Assembly: GCF_014641455.1 (NCBI RefSeq)
Contig: NZ_BMHT01000007.1
Location: 248,001-312,000 of the forward strand
Source of the DNA: Hymenobacter cavernae
GTDB lineage: Bacteria; Bacteroidota; Bacteroidia; Cytophagales; Hymenobacteraceae
Length of the DNA stretch: 64,000 nt
Direction: 5' to 3'
In this document: positions 53,733 to 63,557 of the stretch, in pieces
Position numbering within the stretch: the first letter of the stretch is position 1
Layout of the letters: the number at the start of each line of letters is the position of its first letter
Translations under genes and position numbers: made by a program
The notes under the pieces: generated by a model
What the model saw: the letters and a program-made list of their open reading frames with translations, nothing else
Told to the model about the DNA's origin: nothing
Databases searched by the model: none

Positions 53733-54677
53733 CTAAGCGCGCTGATACACAGGCTCTACCTGCGCAAAATACTGGTTCAGCGGTTCGTCGGAGCTAGGGT
53801 CGAGCAGCATCATATCCACAAACTGGTGGTCGCCTTGCAGGTTGCCCTGAATGATGGGACCTAGCTCCTGCAAAAAGGCGGGGTCGCTCTGCTCGGTGTG
53901 GAAGGCCAGGAGCAGGCGCGGCGGCTCGGGGCTGTTCTCCAAGCGTAGCTCGGCCAGGTAAGCCGCCTCAATAAAGGGTTGCTCGGCGCAGTAAGCGCGC
54001 AGGGCGTCGGCCAGTGCCACTGGATTTTCGGCGGGTGGCCCGATCAACATCTGACCTTCCGGAGCGGCAGGACCACCCTCAAAGAGCTTACCGGTCAGCA
54101 GATCAGCTATTTCACCGGCGGGCAGCAGCTTGCCCACCACCGAGAACGGGTTGAGCGCGCAGTCGGCACCCTGAATCATATTGAACAGGTCGAAGCCGCG
54201 CAGGCGTAGGAACGAAAGCGGCTCGGGCACATTCTCGCCATCGAAGATCCGCTCCTTCGACGTGAACACCGGAATTTTGCCGTCGTGCAGCACTTGCAGC
54301 TGGATTTCGGTGCCGGCTTCCACAGTCACCTCACCGGCCGGCGTGCCTTCCTTCGGGGCCGTAATCACGATAAGCTCTTCTTGCAGAAGAGCTTGATAGA
54401 AAGCAGGGCGAACTTCCGGCTCACTTGCGGCCCGCATCAGCAGCTCTTCCAGGATGTTGGTCGGCGTGAAAGCCGGCGGCTGCGGCATGGCCGGCATCGG
54501 CGGGATAGCAGGCATCGGGGGCGCGGCTGGGGCTGGCGGAGCCGTATAGTTGGAGCCCTTATAGCGCGGACCGGTGCTAGCGGGGGAAGCAGGTGTGGCC
54601 GACGCGTCGGCTGGCGCCGGGGTAGCAGGCGCGTCAGTTGGTTGTTGCTTGGATTTGAGAAAGTCGAAGAGACCCAT
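53733..54677 (-). CDS. SseB family protein with Pro-rich linker
   Basis: A 314-residue cytoplasmic protein. Its start, MGLFDFLKSKQQ, is common in small signalling or stress proteins. An Ala/Pro/Met-rich region (residues 14-72, repeated APPMPAIPPMP units) leads to an SseB N-terminal domain (NILEELLMRAASEPEVRPAFYQALL, then GEIPVFTSKERIF-like GKIPVFTSKERIF) and an SseB C-terminal domain (FIEAAYLAELRLENSPEPPRLLLAFH). SseB in E. coli affects serine sensitivity; the biochemical action is not known. Proline-rich linkers are absent from many homologues. Confidence 0.82.
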   Translation of the reverse strand: MGLFDFLKSKQQPTDAPATPAPADASATPASPASTGPRYKGSNYTAPPAPAAPPMPAIPPMPAMPQPPAFTPTNILEELLMRAASEPEVRPAFYQALLQEELIVITAPKEGTPAGEVTVEAGTEIQLQVLHDGKIPVFTSKERIFDGENVPEPLSFLRLRGFDLFNMIQGADCALNPFSVVGKLLPAGEIADLLTGKLFEGGPAAPEGQMLIGPPAENPVALADALRAYCAEQPFIEAAYLAELRLENSPEPPRLLLAFHTEQSDPAFLQELGPIIQGNLQGDHQFVDMMLLDPSSDEPLNQYFAQVEPVYQRA

Positions 54678-55076
54678 AGGTATAGAGGATTTGGATTGGC
54701 AAGCTACTGAGGATTGAGGAAAAACGCTGCCTGTAGCTGCTACAGATTTTTGATAAGTTGACCGGCTAAAAAGATAAATAAAATGGCTTTTTATTCGACA
54801 TTATTAATGGATAATAATGAAGCTTTATAGGCAATCTGAAGAGTTGGCATTGCTCAGCAAGCTGAGCTGGTTGAAGCATCTCTACCGCCTCGTTGAACAA
54901 TGTAGAGACGCAACATCTTGCGTCTCGTCGTTGCTGAGGTTGTTTACCTAGGTTTCCTATACCGGTCGTTCAACGGAGAGACTCCAACTATTGCGTTTCT
55001 ACAGCGTTCAACGAAGCCCGCGAAACGCTTCAGCCAACGAGGCATCATTACCTGGGTTGACGCTTTCAGCCTGGGG
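54678..55076. repeat. Gene-free gap with a decayed TGTAGAGACGC inverted repeat
   Basis: No gene is supported. The region 54899-55011 resembles the element at 2610-2713: it starts TGTAGAGACGCAACA, has TTTACCTAGG in the middle and ends with a weaker GCGTTTCTACA arm. The part before it (54740-54840) is AT-rich and likely contains the promoter of the SseB gene. Confidence 0.55.
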
Positions 55077-55502
55077 CTACAACCCGCGCGCGCCACCGCA
55101 ATACTTTAGCTCGTCGGCTACCTCCTTAATCGTCCAAACCTCTTCCTTGTTGCCCCACGAGGTTTGCACGTAGTTCAGCAGGTTCGTGATTTCGGAGTCG
55201 GTGAGGCTTTCGTTGCCGGGCATGAGCTGGTTGTACTTCACGCCGTTTACCGTGATTTCGCCGGCCAAGCCTTTGCGCAGCTGGCAGGGCAGGCTGCTGC
55301 GGTGCTGACCTAGGTAGTCGGAGCCGGCGAGGGGCGGGATGAGGCGGCGGAGTCCTTCGCCGTTCTCGCCGTGGCAGCTGGCGCACCGTTGGGCGTAGAG
55401 GCGGGCACCTTCGTTTTTGCGCTTCGTGAAGCAGCCGGCCAGTAGCAGTACCGCCAGTAGCACCGCCGTAGCGCGCACCCATTGCAGCGGACCTAGGTTC
55501 AT
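55077..55502 (-). CDS. Lipoprotein cytochrome c
   Basis: A 141-residue membrane-attached c-type cytochrome. The lipobox LLAGC gives acylated Cys24. Heme is bound by Cys40-Ala-Ser-Cys43-His44 (CASCHGENGEG), and Met94 in YNQLMPGNESL is the likely axial ligand. It is the third gene of a tight three-gene operon: its ATG overlaps the stop of the SCO gene as ATGA. A role in electron transfer to an oxidase or in copper handling is likely, but no oxidase subunits are in the window. Confidence 0.92.
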   Translation of the reverse strand: MNLGPLQWVRATAVLLAVLLLAGCFTKRKNEGARLYAQRCASCHGENGEGLRRLIPPLAGSDYLGQHRSSLPCQLRKGLAGEITVNGVKYNQLMPGNESLTDSEITNLLNYVQTSWGNKEEVWTIKEVADELKYCGGARGL

Positions 55503-56194
55503 CGGGAGGTGGTTTGCTTTTCAGCTTCTATCTCCTTCAGCAACAAAGGAATATCCTGCATTAGCTTCTCCACCTGACTTGGCTCCATGCCGTCGTAGAG
55601 GCCGCGGATGTGGCGCTGCGTATCAACGAGAGCGAAGGTGCCGCTGTGCGCGAAGCCGCCTTTCACGGTAGCATCTTTCTGAGCACCCGTCATGTAGGCG
55701 CGGGCCAGGCCGAAAATCGTGTCGTGCTGGGCGGTGGCAAAGTGCCAGCGGCTGGCATCCTTCACGCCTAAGCGCTCGGCGTAGTCGCGCAGCACGGGGA
55801 TGGAATCGTGGGCCGGGTCGATGGTGTGGGAGAGGAAGAGTACGCGCGGGTCGCCCTGAAACTTCTCGTACACGCGCAGCAGCTCGCTCTGCATTTTGGG
55901 GCAGATGCTCGGGCAGGTCGCGAAGAAGAAATCCGTGATGTAGATCTTGCCCTTGAAGGTGTCGTTGGTGATGGTTTTGCCCTCCTGATCGGTGAGCGTG
56001 AAGGTGGGCACGGTAAAGATGGTGTCGGCTGGGCCAGCCATCGGCGCAGGCTGCATGGCTCGGTCGCCCAAATAAGGCAGCTTCGTTTCCGAATCCGCTG
56101 ACGCGCTATTGGTAGAGCAGGCAGGAAAGAGGAGGGAGCTAGCTAGGGCTAGCAAGCTTACGCTCAAGGTGTGGCGGAGAGTGGAAAACGTCAT
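55499..56194 (-). CDS. SCO family copper chaperone / thiol-disulfide protein
   Basis: A 231-residue lipoprotein (lipobox FPAC, Cys26) of the SCO1/SenC family with a thioredoxin fold. The copper-binding Cys-x3-Cys is Cys94 and Cys98 in FFATCPSICPKMQ, and LSHTIDPAHDSIPVL lies in the conserved region after it. The histidine ligand is expected near HSGTFALVD. SCO proteins deliver copper to the CuA centre of cytochrome oxidase or keep its cysteines reduced. It overlaps its neighbours on both sides by four bases. Confidence 0.94.
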   Translation of the reverse strand: MTFSTLRHTLSVSLLALASSLLFPACSTNSASADSETKLPYLGDRAMQPAPMAGPADTIFTVPTFTLTDQEGKTITNDTFKGKIYITDFFFATCPSICPKMQSELLRVYEKFQGDPRVLFLSHTIDPAHDSIPVLRDYAERLGVKDASRWHFATAQHDTIFGLARAYMTGAQKDATVKGGFAHSGTFALVDTQRHIRGLYDGMEPSQVEKLMQDIPLLLKEIEAEKQTTSR

Positions 56195-56685
56195 TTGGCA
56201 GAAGGTTGGGTGGCTGGCTGCGCTTGCTTGAGCACTAGTTGGGCCGAATCAATACTATGCTCCATCAGCACGCCGACGGAATCGATAAAATGCTGTTGTT
56301 CTTTAAAGTAAGCTAGCTGCTGGTCAGCAGCAGTAGCAGCCGCAGGCTTGTGGTACTGGTGCATCCAACTCATCATGGCCGCGTCGGCAGTTAGCAGTGA
56401 GCGGCGGCGTTGGCCGGCCTCAACAGTGTCGGGGAGACTAGCTTTTTGCAGTTGCTGGCGCAGATCGTAGAGCTGGTCCATGCGACCCATCAGCTCGTCG
56501 TGCCGCGCCAGCACGGCTTTTTCGGCAGCTTCGGCTTTTTGTTCGTCACTTTCGAGTGACAGGCAGGCGGACAGCGCCAGCAGGAGCGGCCAGAATAGGA
56601 ACAGCAGGGTAAGGCGGGCAGATTTCACGGCGCGAATGTACAGCACGCACGCCGAAGCAGCGACTGGCGTGTAGGAGTACAACAC
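56191..56685 (-). CDS. Lipoprotein of the SCO-cytochrome c operon
   Basis: A protein of up to 164 residues; a GTG near 56628 (VKSARLTLLFLFW) gives a tidier signal peptide. The lipobox LSAC precedes a helical, charged coiled-coil-like body (ESDEQKAEAAEKAVLARHDELMGRMDQLYDLRQQLQKA in parts). There are several Met and His residues (MMSWMHQYHK), which could bind copper; this is only a guess. No family is recognised with certainty. It is the first gene of the operon, overlapping the SCO gene as ATGA. Confidence 0.72.
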   Translation of the reverse strand: MLYSYTPVAASACVLYIRAVKSARLTLLFLFWPLLLALSACLSLESDEQKAEAAEKAVLARHDELMGRMDQLYDLRQQLQKASLPDTVEAGQRRRSLLTADAAMMSWMHQYHKPAAATAADQQLAYFKEQQHFIDSVGVLMEHSIDSAQLVLKQAQPATQPSAK

Positions 56686-56915
56686 CTAGCCCTAGGTGGG
56701 TTGTTCAACAGCTAAAGACTTTTCGGAGACCTAGCTTTTAGCGCCAACCTAGGAAGAAGACAACAGCTGCCCGCAACCAGCACCAGGCCCACCGAGCAAC
56801 CTCACAAAATTTATAGAACGCAGAAGCTACACTCAGCTTGTTTGCTACCGCTTTACGGACGAACTTGGCTGCTATAGAATATCTTAATTTATTACAATTA
56901 CTTGCTGTTATAATA

Positions 56916-57689
56916 ATGAGTAGGTCAACCTTTCTCGTGATTCTATTGCTGGTGTTGGTTGTTGCTGGATGTCAAAGTACAAGGTCGATTGCTACCTTTC
57001 CCAAAGTGCGTGAGTATGGTAGGCATTCGACGCCGTTGCCAATGGATTCTGTTAATAATGCCGAACCTATACTTACGGCCGCGTTGCCAGGCATAGAAAA
57101 CCTAGCTCTGGTTCAACCGAAAAAGCGGAGCGTAAACCTAGGTTCCGCTCTGGTCGCGCCTACGCTCACCCCGCTTAAGCTGCCTGCTGATACCTTGAAG
57201 AAGGCCGTACCACCAACGGTAAGTGGCAAGCCCGATCCGGCAACCACGGTGGTAAACGTGATAGGCGGAGCCATGGCCGTCACGGGTGTAGGTGTAATGA
57301 TTGCCAGTTCCAATGCTGATACTGGAGGAGAATGGGGAGGCCTAGCAGATGCTATTGGTGGATTTATGGGGCTGATACTAACAATAGCCGGCGTAACGTT
57401 GCTCTTTTTCCAAGGGAAGAACGGCCGCTTACGTCGTCTGCGCGAAGCACGCAGAGCCGCTAGAAATCCTGTGACTCCCGGCACTGAGCAGGGCCTAGCC
57501 ACGCCGCCCGATGTTACAAAACCAACCACAACCAGACGCCAGCGAAGCAGAGCAGGCGGGCACTTAGTTATTGCAGCGGGTTTGCTGGCGCTACTGAGCC
57601 TTTTTGCTGGCTTCTTGATTATCATACTATTGCCTGCTAGCCTCATACTCTTATTACTAGGGCTAAGCTTGATGATAGCAGGTCAGTAG
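56916..57689 (+). CDS. Hypothetical lipoprotein with membrane spans
   Basis: A protein of about 257 residues. The start at 56916 (MSRSTFLVILLLVLVVAGCQST) makes a lipoprotein signal with lipobox VAGC. The middle is soluble and threonine/proline-rich. Spans follow at about residues 113-130 (VNVIGGAMAVTGVGVMIAS), 145-165 (IGGFMGLILTIAGVTLLFF) and two more at the C-terminus (LVIAAGLLALLSLFAGFLIIILLPASLILLLLG in parts). A basic stretch (KNGRLRRLREARRAARN) separates them. No family recognised. Confidence 0.65.
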   Translation: MSRSTFLVILLLVLVVAGCQSTRSIATFPKVREYGRHSTPLPMDSVNNAEPILTAALPGIENLALVQPKKRSVNLGSALVAPTLTPLKLPADTLKKAVPPTVSGKPDPATTVVNVIGGAMAVTGVGVMIASSNADTGGEWGGLADAIGGFMGLILTIAGVTLLFFQGKNGRLRRLREARRAARNPVTPGTEQGLATPPDVTKPTTTRRQRSRAGGHLVIAAGLLALLSLFAGFLIIILLPASLILLLLGLSLMIAGQ

Positions 57690-57745
57690 AGCTATCCGGA
57701 GTGCCCCCATATGTAAGCAGTTGTAGGCAATCAAAGGCCCGCAAC

Positions 57746-58252
57746 CTAGCCCCAATGTGTTGCCCCGTAGTGCCACAGCCATGCGGTCAGTGCCCACAGG
57801 CCCCAGGCCAACAACCCGAAGAACACGAGCATCCCGAGCAGCACTATCGTCAGCAAGACGCGCCCACCACCCTGGTACTTGCCTTCGGCGTAGTGGCGAC
57901 GCAACAGCTCCACGTTACGCTCATTGCTTTTATAGGCGAAGTCGAAGATGTTGCCGATAATTGGAATAGCGCCTAGGATGGTGTCTATTAAAATGTTAAG
58001 CGCCATGCGAATCACCACGTGGCGGCTGGCGCCGTGGCGCATCATGGTCATCACCAAAGCCACCGAAACGGCAAACGTCGACAAATCGCCGACGAAGGGA
58101 ATGAGGCCGAGCACCGGGTCGAGGCCAAAGCGGAAGCGCGTGCCGGGTAATTGGAACTGACTGTCCATGAGCCGGGCTACGCGCTCCACCCAGCGCAGAC
58201 GCTCATCGGTGGCAAGAGATTGAGGGCGAGTAACAACAGCTTGGACAGGCAT
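57746..58252 (-). CDS. DUF4112 membrane protein
   Basis: A 168-residue protein with the DUF4112 pattern: VARLMDSQFQLPGTRFRFGLDPVLGLIPFVGDLSTFAVSV in parts, then HVVIRMALNILIDTILGAIPIIGNIFDFAYKSNERNVELLRRH. Two to three spans follow a short cytoplasmic N-terminus. Function is unknown. It is common in Bacteroidota and proteobacteria as a single gene. Confidence 0.9.
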   Translation of the reverse strand: MPVQAVVTRPQSLATDERLRWVERVARLMDSQFQLPGTRFRFGLDPVLGLIPFVGDLSTFAVSVALVMTMMRHGASRHVVIRMALNILIDTILGAIPIIGNIFDFAYKSNERNVELLRRHYAEGKYQGGGRVLLTIVLLGMLVFFGLLAWGLWALTAWLWHYGATHWG

Positions 58253-58417
58253 AGAACAAGGGCTTTTTGCTTTTAACGAAAACGCCGGGAAAAAGGCAGT
58301 CGTAGGAGGGTTGAAAACCTAGATTGCCAATCAAAAAGTGGCCGTGCTGGTTATTCCTATCGTATTACCATTTCCCCTCAACCCGCCCGGAAACGGGTGT
58401 CAAAGACCAAAAGCATC

Positions 58418-59407
<990 letters not shown>

Positions 59408-59432
59408 GTGAAGAGCTATAGGCGACACGCTG

Positions 59433-59526
59433 GAACGTCATGCTGAACTTGCCGAAGCACCTCGCGCGCAATGGTAATTATATACTACTGTGGCAGAGAT
59501 GCTTCGGCAAGCTCAGCATGACGTTC
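59433..59526. repeat. Inverted repeat, GTCATGCTGAGC family
   Basis: Arms 59433-59463 (GAACGTCATGCTGAAC...) and 59496-59526 differ at two positions. The AT-rich loop contains TAATTATATACTACTG. It lies between the aldo/keto reductase gene and a small secreted protein, both on the + strand. Confidence 0.75.
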
Positions 59527-59576
59527 TTCAAGTAACCCAGGTCGGAGCTAATCAATACATTAGCCTAAAAAGCAGG

Positions 59577-59975
59577 ATGAAAAAGTATCTACTTGGCTTG
59601 CTATTAACGCTTTACTCGGGCTTTGCCGCGCAGGCGCAACGCACGGGCGGTGCCGCTTCCGACTCGGTGATGATTACCATTTTCCTGCGGCATCAGCAGG
59701 ATAAAAGCCTGAAGCAGCTCCAGGAAATCCAGGAAAAGAACAACTTCTGGGGGATGTTTCCGCCCAAGGAAACGCGCGTGGTTTCGTGGTATGTGCTGAT
59801 GGGCATAGGCCAGGTTGTGACGCTGAGAGTGGCGCCCAAAGACGTGCGCACCCTGAACCTGGCGATTGAAAACGGCGCCTGGGGCGCTTTCAACACCGAA
59901 TTTTATCCTACCTACGACTACGCGCCAGTGTGGCGCGAATCGATGGAGAAACGCAAAGCCGGCAAGAAAAAGTAG
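59577..59975 (+). CDS. Small secreted hypothetical protein
   Basis: A 132-residue protein. The start at 59577 (MKKYLLGLLLTLYSGFAAQAQ) gives a signal peptide. The mature part, SVMITIFLRHQQDKSLKQLQEIQ, PPKETRVVSWYVLMGIGQVVTLRV, then RTLNLAIENGAWGAFNTEFYPTYDY, looks like a one-domain alpha/beta fold. It has no cysteine. A related family of muconolactone isomerase-like or DUF hypothetical proteins is possible, but I cannot name it. Confidence 0.7.
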   Translation: MKKYLLGLLLTLYSGFAAQAQRTGGAASDSVMITIFLRHQQDKSLKQLQEIQEKNNFWGMFPPKETRVVSWYVLMGIGQVVTLRVAPKDVRTLNLAIENGAWGAFNTEFYPTYDYAPVWRESMEKRKAGKKK

Positions 59976-60102
59976 TGCCGCTGCCCAAACCAACCTAGGT
60001 CAGACAATGACAAAAATGCCATTCCGGGTGAAACGAGGAAGCTGGGTTGACTAACCTAGATCTTAACTCAGATTCCTTGCTACGCTCGGAATGACAGCGT
60101 AC

Positions 60103-61656
60103 TCACTTCTGCGCCGGCGGCAGCAGGTCGATCAGGCCGTCTTCGCTCACCACAATGGCCAGCACAGGGTAGCGGCTGCTTTCCACGTAACGTACGGCGG
60201 AATTGTAGCGCGAGCCCCGCGACGAATCGCCTTTCTCGGTAGCCAGGCCATCGAGGATGGCGCCGATGGCGTAGCAAACGCCAGTCGGGTTGATAAGCAC
60301 TGCGCCGTCGATATTAGTGACCAGGCGCAGCACGGAGGGCGTCATGATGCGCGGCGCCACTCGGAAGCACTGCCGCGTGAGGCGGGCCGCTTCCTGGGCC
60401 GCGCCCTCCGAGATGACCAGAATGGTGCCTGTAGGCTGCACGCTGGCGTTCTGGGTTAATTCCCAGAGGAAGGAAATTCCGTTGTCGTCGAGCTGGGGAA
60501 AGACACGGCGCACGGCGCGGGTGAAGTTGGCCTCATCGACGCGACCCTGGGGCAGGCGCGGCGTATTCGACACCACCTTCATCATCACGTTGCCATTGTG
60601 GCTCAGCTCCCAGCTGTAGTGCTTGGTGAAGTGTACCGTGAAAATGGGCTCGTACTGCGGGTCGGAGCGCTCGACCAGGTACCCTAGGCCAAACACGTCG
60701 CTGGCGTCGGTTACGAGCGAGGTGCGGCCTTCGCTTAGCTCCAGCAGCTTCCGAATGGAGCGATGGTCGCGCAGCGGAATCGGGGTTTCGAGCGTGAGCA
60801 CGGGTACCACGGCCGGGTGGTGTCGCCTGGCTATCAGCATGGTACCTATGCCTTCGTCGCCTTCGTGGCGCAGGGCGGCCACGCCGTTGCAGGCGTCGTA
60901 GAGGCCGTGGGTGCCGGCGGCGGCGCGCAGCATAAAGCGGCGACCAGCGGCGCGCAGCAGCTCGTTGTAGTCGCGGTCGAGTACGGGCCGATCGTCGTCA
61001 TCGTCCGATTCGCGCAGGGCGCGGGCGCAATCCTGCAAAAACTCCTGCACGGCCGCCGCCAGCAGCGAGCCGCGCCGGGCTCCGGTGGTGAGGGGCGGCA
61101 GCGCGTAGTAGCTCAGGTACGCATCAGCGGAAAACTGCAAGGCGATAACAACCAGATAGCCATACAGATTAACCGGCAGCGAGCAGAAGCTGATGCGGTC
61201 TTCGCCGCGCTCAGCAGCCAGGTTTTGCAGCGTCAACTCGGTGGAGCGCCGCAGCAGATCGTACCAGCGCTGCTTCTCGTAGCGGTCGTGGTCGCCTGGG
61301 TGCAGGTGGTACACGATTTCCCGCGGGCCTTCGGGTTCGAGGGAGCTAGCCCTCGACTTTACGTTAGCAAAATTGGTGGGCTGGTAGCGGTGGTGCGGGG
61401 GCTCTACCACGACGGCCTGGGGCTCGTCGGTTTCGCGACCGGCAGCAAGTCCCAGCAGGAAAACTTCAGGTTTAAGATTCCGGTCGAGCAGATTGAAAAC
61501 GCCCTCGGCAAAAAGCTGAGCCGTGACGCGAAAAAGACTTTGGTGGTCCCACATGGGCAATTCGGGCGGGGCAGGCAATCGGGAAGAGAAGGGGGCGCTG
61601 ATAGGTACGGAAAACATGTGGGAAGGTAGCTGAACAATCGGCAACATTTCAGGCAT
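60103..61656 (-). CDS. DACNV-DAC domain protein (diadenylate cyclase-like)
   Basis: A 517-residue cytoplasmic protein. The C-terminal 70 residues match the nucleotide-binding half of DisA-type diadenylate cyclases: Asp450-Gly-Ala in NIDGAVLINPTG, then YAIGAILDG and a loop at 480-487. The loop reads RGSRYNSA, where active cyclases have a Arg-His-Arg motif; His and second Arg are replaced by Tyr and Asn. The long N-terminal part (1-420) corresponds to the DACNV sensor domain described by comparative genomics next to such DAC domains. It may make another nucleotide or only bind one. It stands alone, and its start at 61656 is not certain: MFSVPISAPF at residue 14 also works. Confidence 0.8.
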   Translation of the reverse strand: MPEMLPIVQLPSHMFSVPISAPFSSRLPAPPELPMWDHQSLFRVTAQLFAEGVFNLLDRNLKPEVFLLGLAAGRETDEPQAVVVEPPHHRYQPTNFANVKSRASSLEPEGPREIVYHLHPGDHDRYEKQRWYDLLRRSTELTLQNLAAERGEDRISFCSLPVNLYGYLVVIALQFSADAYLSYYALPPLTTGARRGSLLAAAVQEFLQDCARALRESDDDDDRPVLDRDYNELLRAAGRRFMLRAAAGTHGLYDACNGVAALRHEGDEGIGTMLIARRHHPAVVPVLTLETPIPLRDHRSIRKLLELSEGRTSLVTDASDVFGLGYLVERSDPQYEPIFTVHFTKHYSWELSHNGNVMMKVVSNTPRLPQGRVDEANFTRAVRRVFPQLDDNGISFLWELTQNASVQPTGTILVISEGAAQEAARLTRQCFRVAPRIMTPSVLRLVTNIDGAVLINPTGVCYAIGAILDGLATEKGDSSRGSRYNSAVRYVESSRYPVLAIVVSEDGLIDLLPPAQK

Positions 61657-61773
61657 TTTTACGCAACTTCCGGTGCTGCACCATGTTAAAGTGCTGGAAA
61701 GGACACCGGCGGGGCTTGTAAAATGTCTGGGGCTGCTGTACCTTCGAGAGTAGCTCCCCTAACTGCCACGGCC

Positions 61774-62025
61774 ATGATGTTTGATCTACTGTTCGGGTTT
61801 ATGTGCGCCGTGTCGTTTTTGCCGCTCACCACGGGGTACTGTGCTTATAGCTACGGCCGCTCCTTCTGGCTGTGGTTTGCGCTGGGCTGGGTGCTGCCGA
61901 TCATCTCCTTCTTCATTCTCTTCGCCCTGATCTGCCGCAAGCAGCTCAACCAGGGTGAGCGGCTATTGGATGAAGCCAAAGAGATTCTGGCCGAGGCCGA
62001 GCTGGCTGCGATGAACAAGAAGTAG
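61774..62025 (+). CDS. Small two-span membrane protein
   Basis: An 83-residue protein from the ATG at 61774 (the next codon, 61777, is also ATG). There are two hydrophobic spans (FDLLFGFMCAVSFLPLTTGYCAYS and FWLWFALGWVLPIISFFILFAL in parts) and a charged C-terminal helix (LNQGERLLDEAKEILAEAELAAMNKK). No family recognised. The track of small membrane genes in this region gives no hint of function. Confidence 0.6.
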   Translation: MMFDLLFGFMCAVSFLPLTTGYCAYSYGRSFWLWFALGWVLPIISFFILFALICRKQLNQGERLLDEAKEILAEAELAAMNKK

Positions 62026-62044
62026 TTTGCCTTTTAAAATTGTA

Positions 62045-62081
62045 AGAACGTCATGCTGAGCTTGTCGAAGCATGACGTTCT
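62045..62081. repeat. Short hairpin, GTCATGCTGAGC family
   Basis: AGAACGTCATGCT (62045-62057) and AGCATGACGTTCT (62069-62081) pair perfectly around GAGCTTGTCGA. It separates convergent genes and is a compact version of the elements at 53605 and 59433. Confidence 0.75.
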
Positions 62082-62118
62082 GTAAAGCTCAAAACCTAGC
62101 TTTTCAGCTGTCGGGTTC

Positions 62119-63342
62119 CTAGTTCTGCGCTTCCAGCCAGCCTAACACACCTCGTGCGGCCCACGCGCCCGTGCTGAAGCAGCCTTGCAGCAGATAGCCG
62201 CCCGTGGGCGCTTCCCAGTCCAGCATTTCGCCGGCCACGAACGTGCCGGGGCGGCGGCGCAGCATCAGGTGGTCGTCTACTTCCGCGAATGGAATGCCGC
62301 CGGCGGTAGAAATGGCTTCATCCAGCGGGCGCAGGCGCGTAACGGGAAGCGGAACATGACGCAGCAACCTGGCCAACGCCTCGGGGGTGGCGGTGGCTTC
62401 GGGTGGGGCTACTTCGCGCAGCAGCGTAGGCACCGGCGGACCTAGGTGGAGGGTTTTGGTAAGGAAAGCCGCCAGCGACTTGCCCCCGCGCGGCTGACCT
62501 AGCTTTTGCAACAGCTGCGCGTCGGAGAGGTCGGGCTTCAGATCCAGCAGGAGGGGAGCAGGCGTGTTGTGGGCCAGCGCGGTACGCAGGGCCGGCGTGA
62601 GGGCGTACACGGGCGTGCCTTCCACGCCGTAGTCGGTCAGGAGCAGCTCGCCCCGCACTTGCTGGTCGCCGCAACGGAGCGCAATGTTTTTGAGCGGTGC
62701 CCGGCCTACTTTTTCCCTGAAAAACGCCGACCATTGAATTTCTGCGCCGCAATTGGAAGGGGCAAAAGCTGTGGGCGTAACCCCGATATTGGCTAATGCT
62801 GTCGTCCATTGGCCGTCAGAACCGGTTTTGCGCCAGCTGGCGCCGCCCAGGGCTAGCAAGGTGGCGTCTGGTTGTATTTCAAACTCCTGGCCGGTGCTTT
62901 CATCGCGCAGCCGCAGGCCATTAGCTCCCGCAAAACCTAGCCAACGGTGCCGGGTTTTCAGCTCGACACCTAGCTCCTGCAACCTGCCTAGCCAGGCGCG
63001 GAGCAGCTGAGCGGGTTTGTATCCAGCCAGCGGGAAAACGCGCCCACTAGTTCCCACAAACGTCGGAATACCTAGGTTGGTGGCCCACTGGCGCAGATCA
63101 GCGGGCGAAAAGTGGCTGAGGTAAGTGGCAAAACGGGGCTGCGTGGCGCCGTAGTGCGCCTCAAACGTGGCGAGTGGTTCGGCATTGGTGAGGTTGAAGC
63201 CACCGTGTCCCGCCACCAGAAACTTGCGGCCTACCGTGGCCTGCGCCTCGTACACCGTGACGCGGTGGCCCGCTTCGGCCAGACGTTGCGCCGCCAGCAG
63301 GCCCGCGGGTCCGCCGCCCACCACCGCAATAGAAAACGACAT
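62119..63342 (-). CDS. HI0933-type FAD-dependent oxidoreductase
   Basis: A flavoprotein of about 407 residues. The start at 63342 (MSFSIAVVGGGPAGLLAAQRLAEAG) puts the dinucleotide motif at residue 8; an upstream in-frame start would add 39 residues without sense. Family features are the KFLVAGHGGFNLTNAEP block, the QPDATLLALGGASWRKTGSDG middle part, and the end EMLDWEAPTGGYLLQGCFSTGAWAA (shown here in parts). The HI0933 family is of unknown substrate; some act on tRNA or flavin-linked redox. It is monocistronic and divergent from the antiporter gene. Confidence 0.92.
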   Translation of the reverse strand: MSFSIAVVGGGPAGLLAAQRLAEAGHRVTVYEAQATVGRKFLVAGHGGFNLTNAEPLATFEAHYGATQPRFATYLSHFSPADLRQWATNLGIPTFVGTSGRVFPLAGYKPAQLLRAWLGRLQELGVELKTRHRWLGFAGANGLRLRDESTGQEFEIQPDATLLALGGASWRKTGSDGQWTTALANIGVTPTAFAPSNCGAEIQWSAFFREKVGRAPLKNIALRCGDQQVRGELLLTDYGVEGTPVYALTPALRTALAHNTPAPLLLDLKPDLSDAQLLQKLGQPRGGKSLAAFLTKTLHLGPPVPTLLREVAPPEATATPEALARLLRHVPLPVTRLRPLDEAISTAGGIPFAEVDDHLMLRRRPGTFVAGEMLDWEAPTGGYLLQGCFSTGAWAARGVLGWLEAQN

Positions 63343-63557
63343 AGAAACAAGGGAAATAGCAAAGCAAGATACGGCACCTAGGTTTTGCAGCCGGTGTATC
63401 TTGGGGCGAAGTAGTGCGGAACGGATTTCCGCGCTACCTACTGCTGTGGCTCCGGCCAAATTTTGCAGCTTGCCGCTAAAACCAGGCAGCCGATTTCCGA
63501 CGGGAAGCCGAAAGTTGCCGTATAGTAGCGCTTACTACCTGCCGTCAGGCCCTCCGC

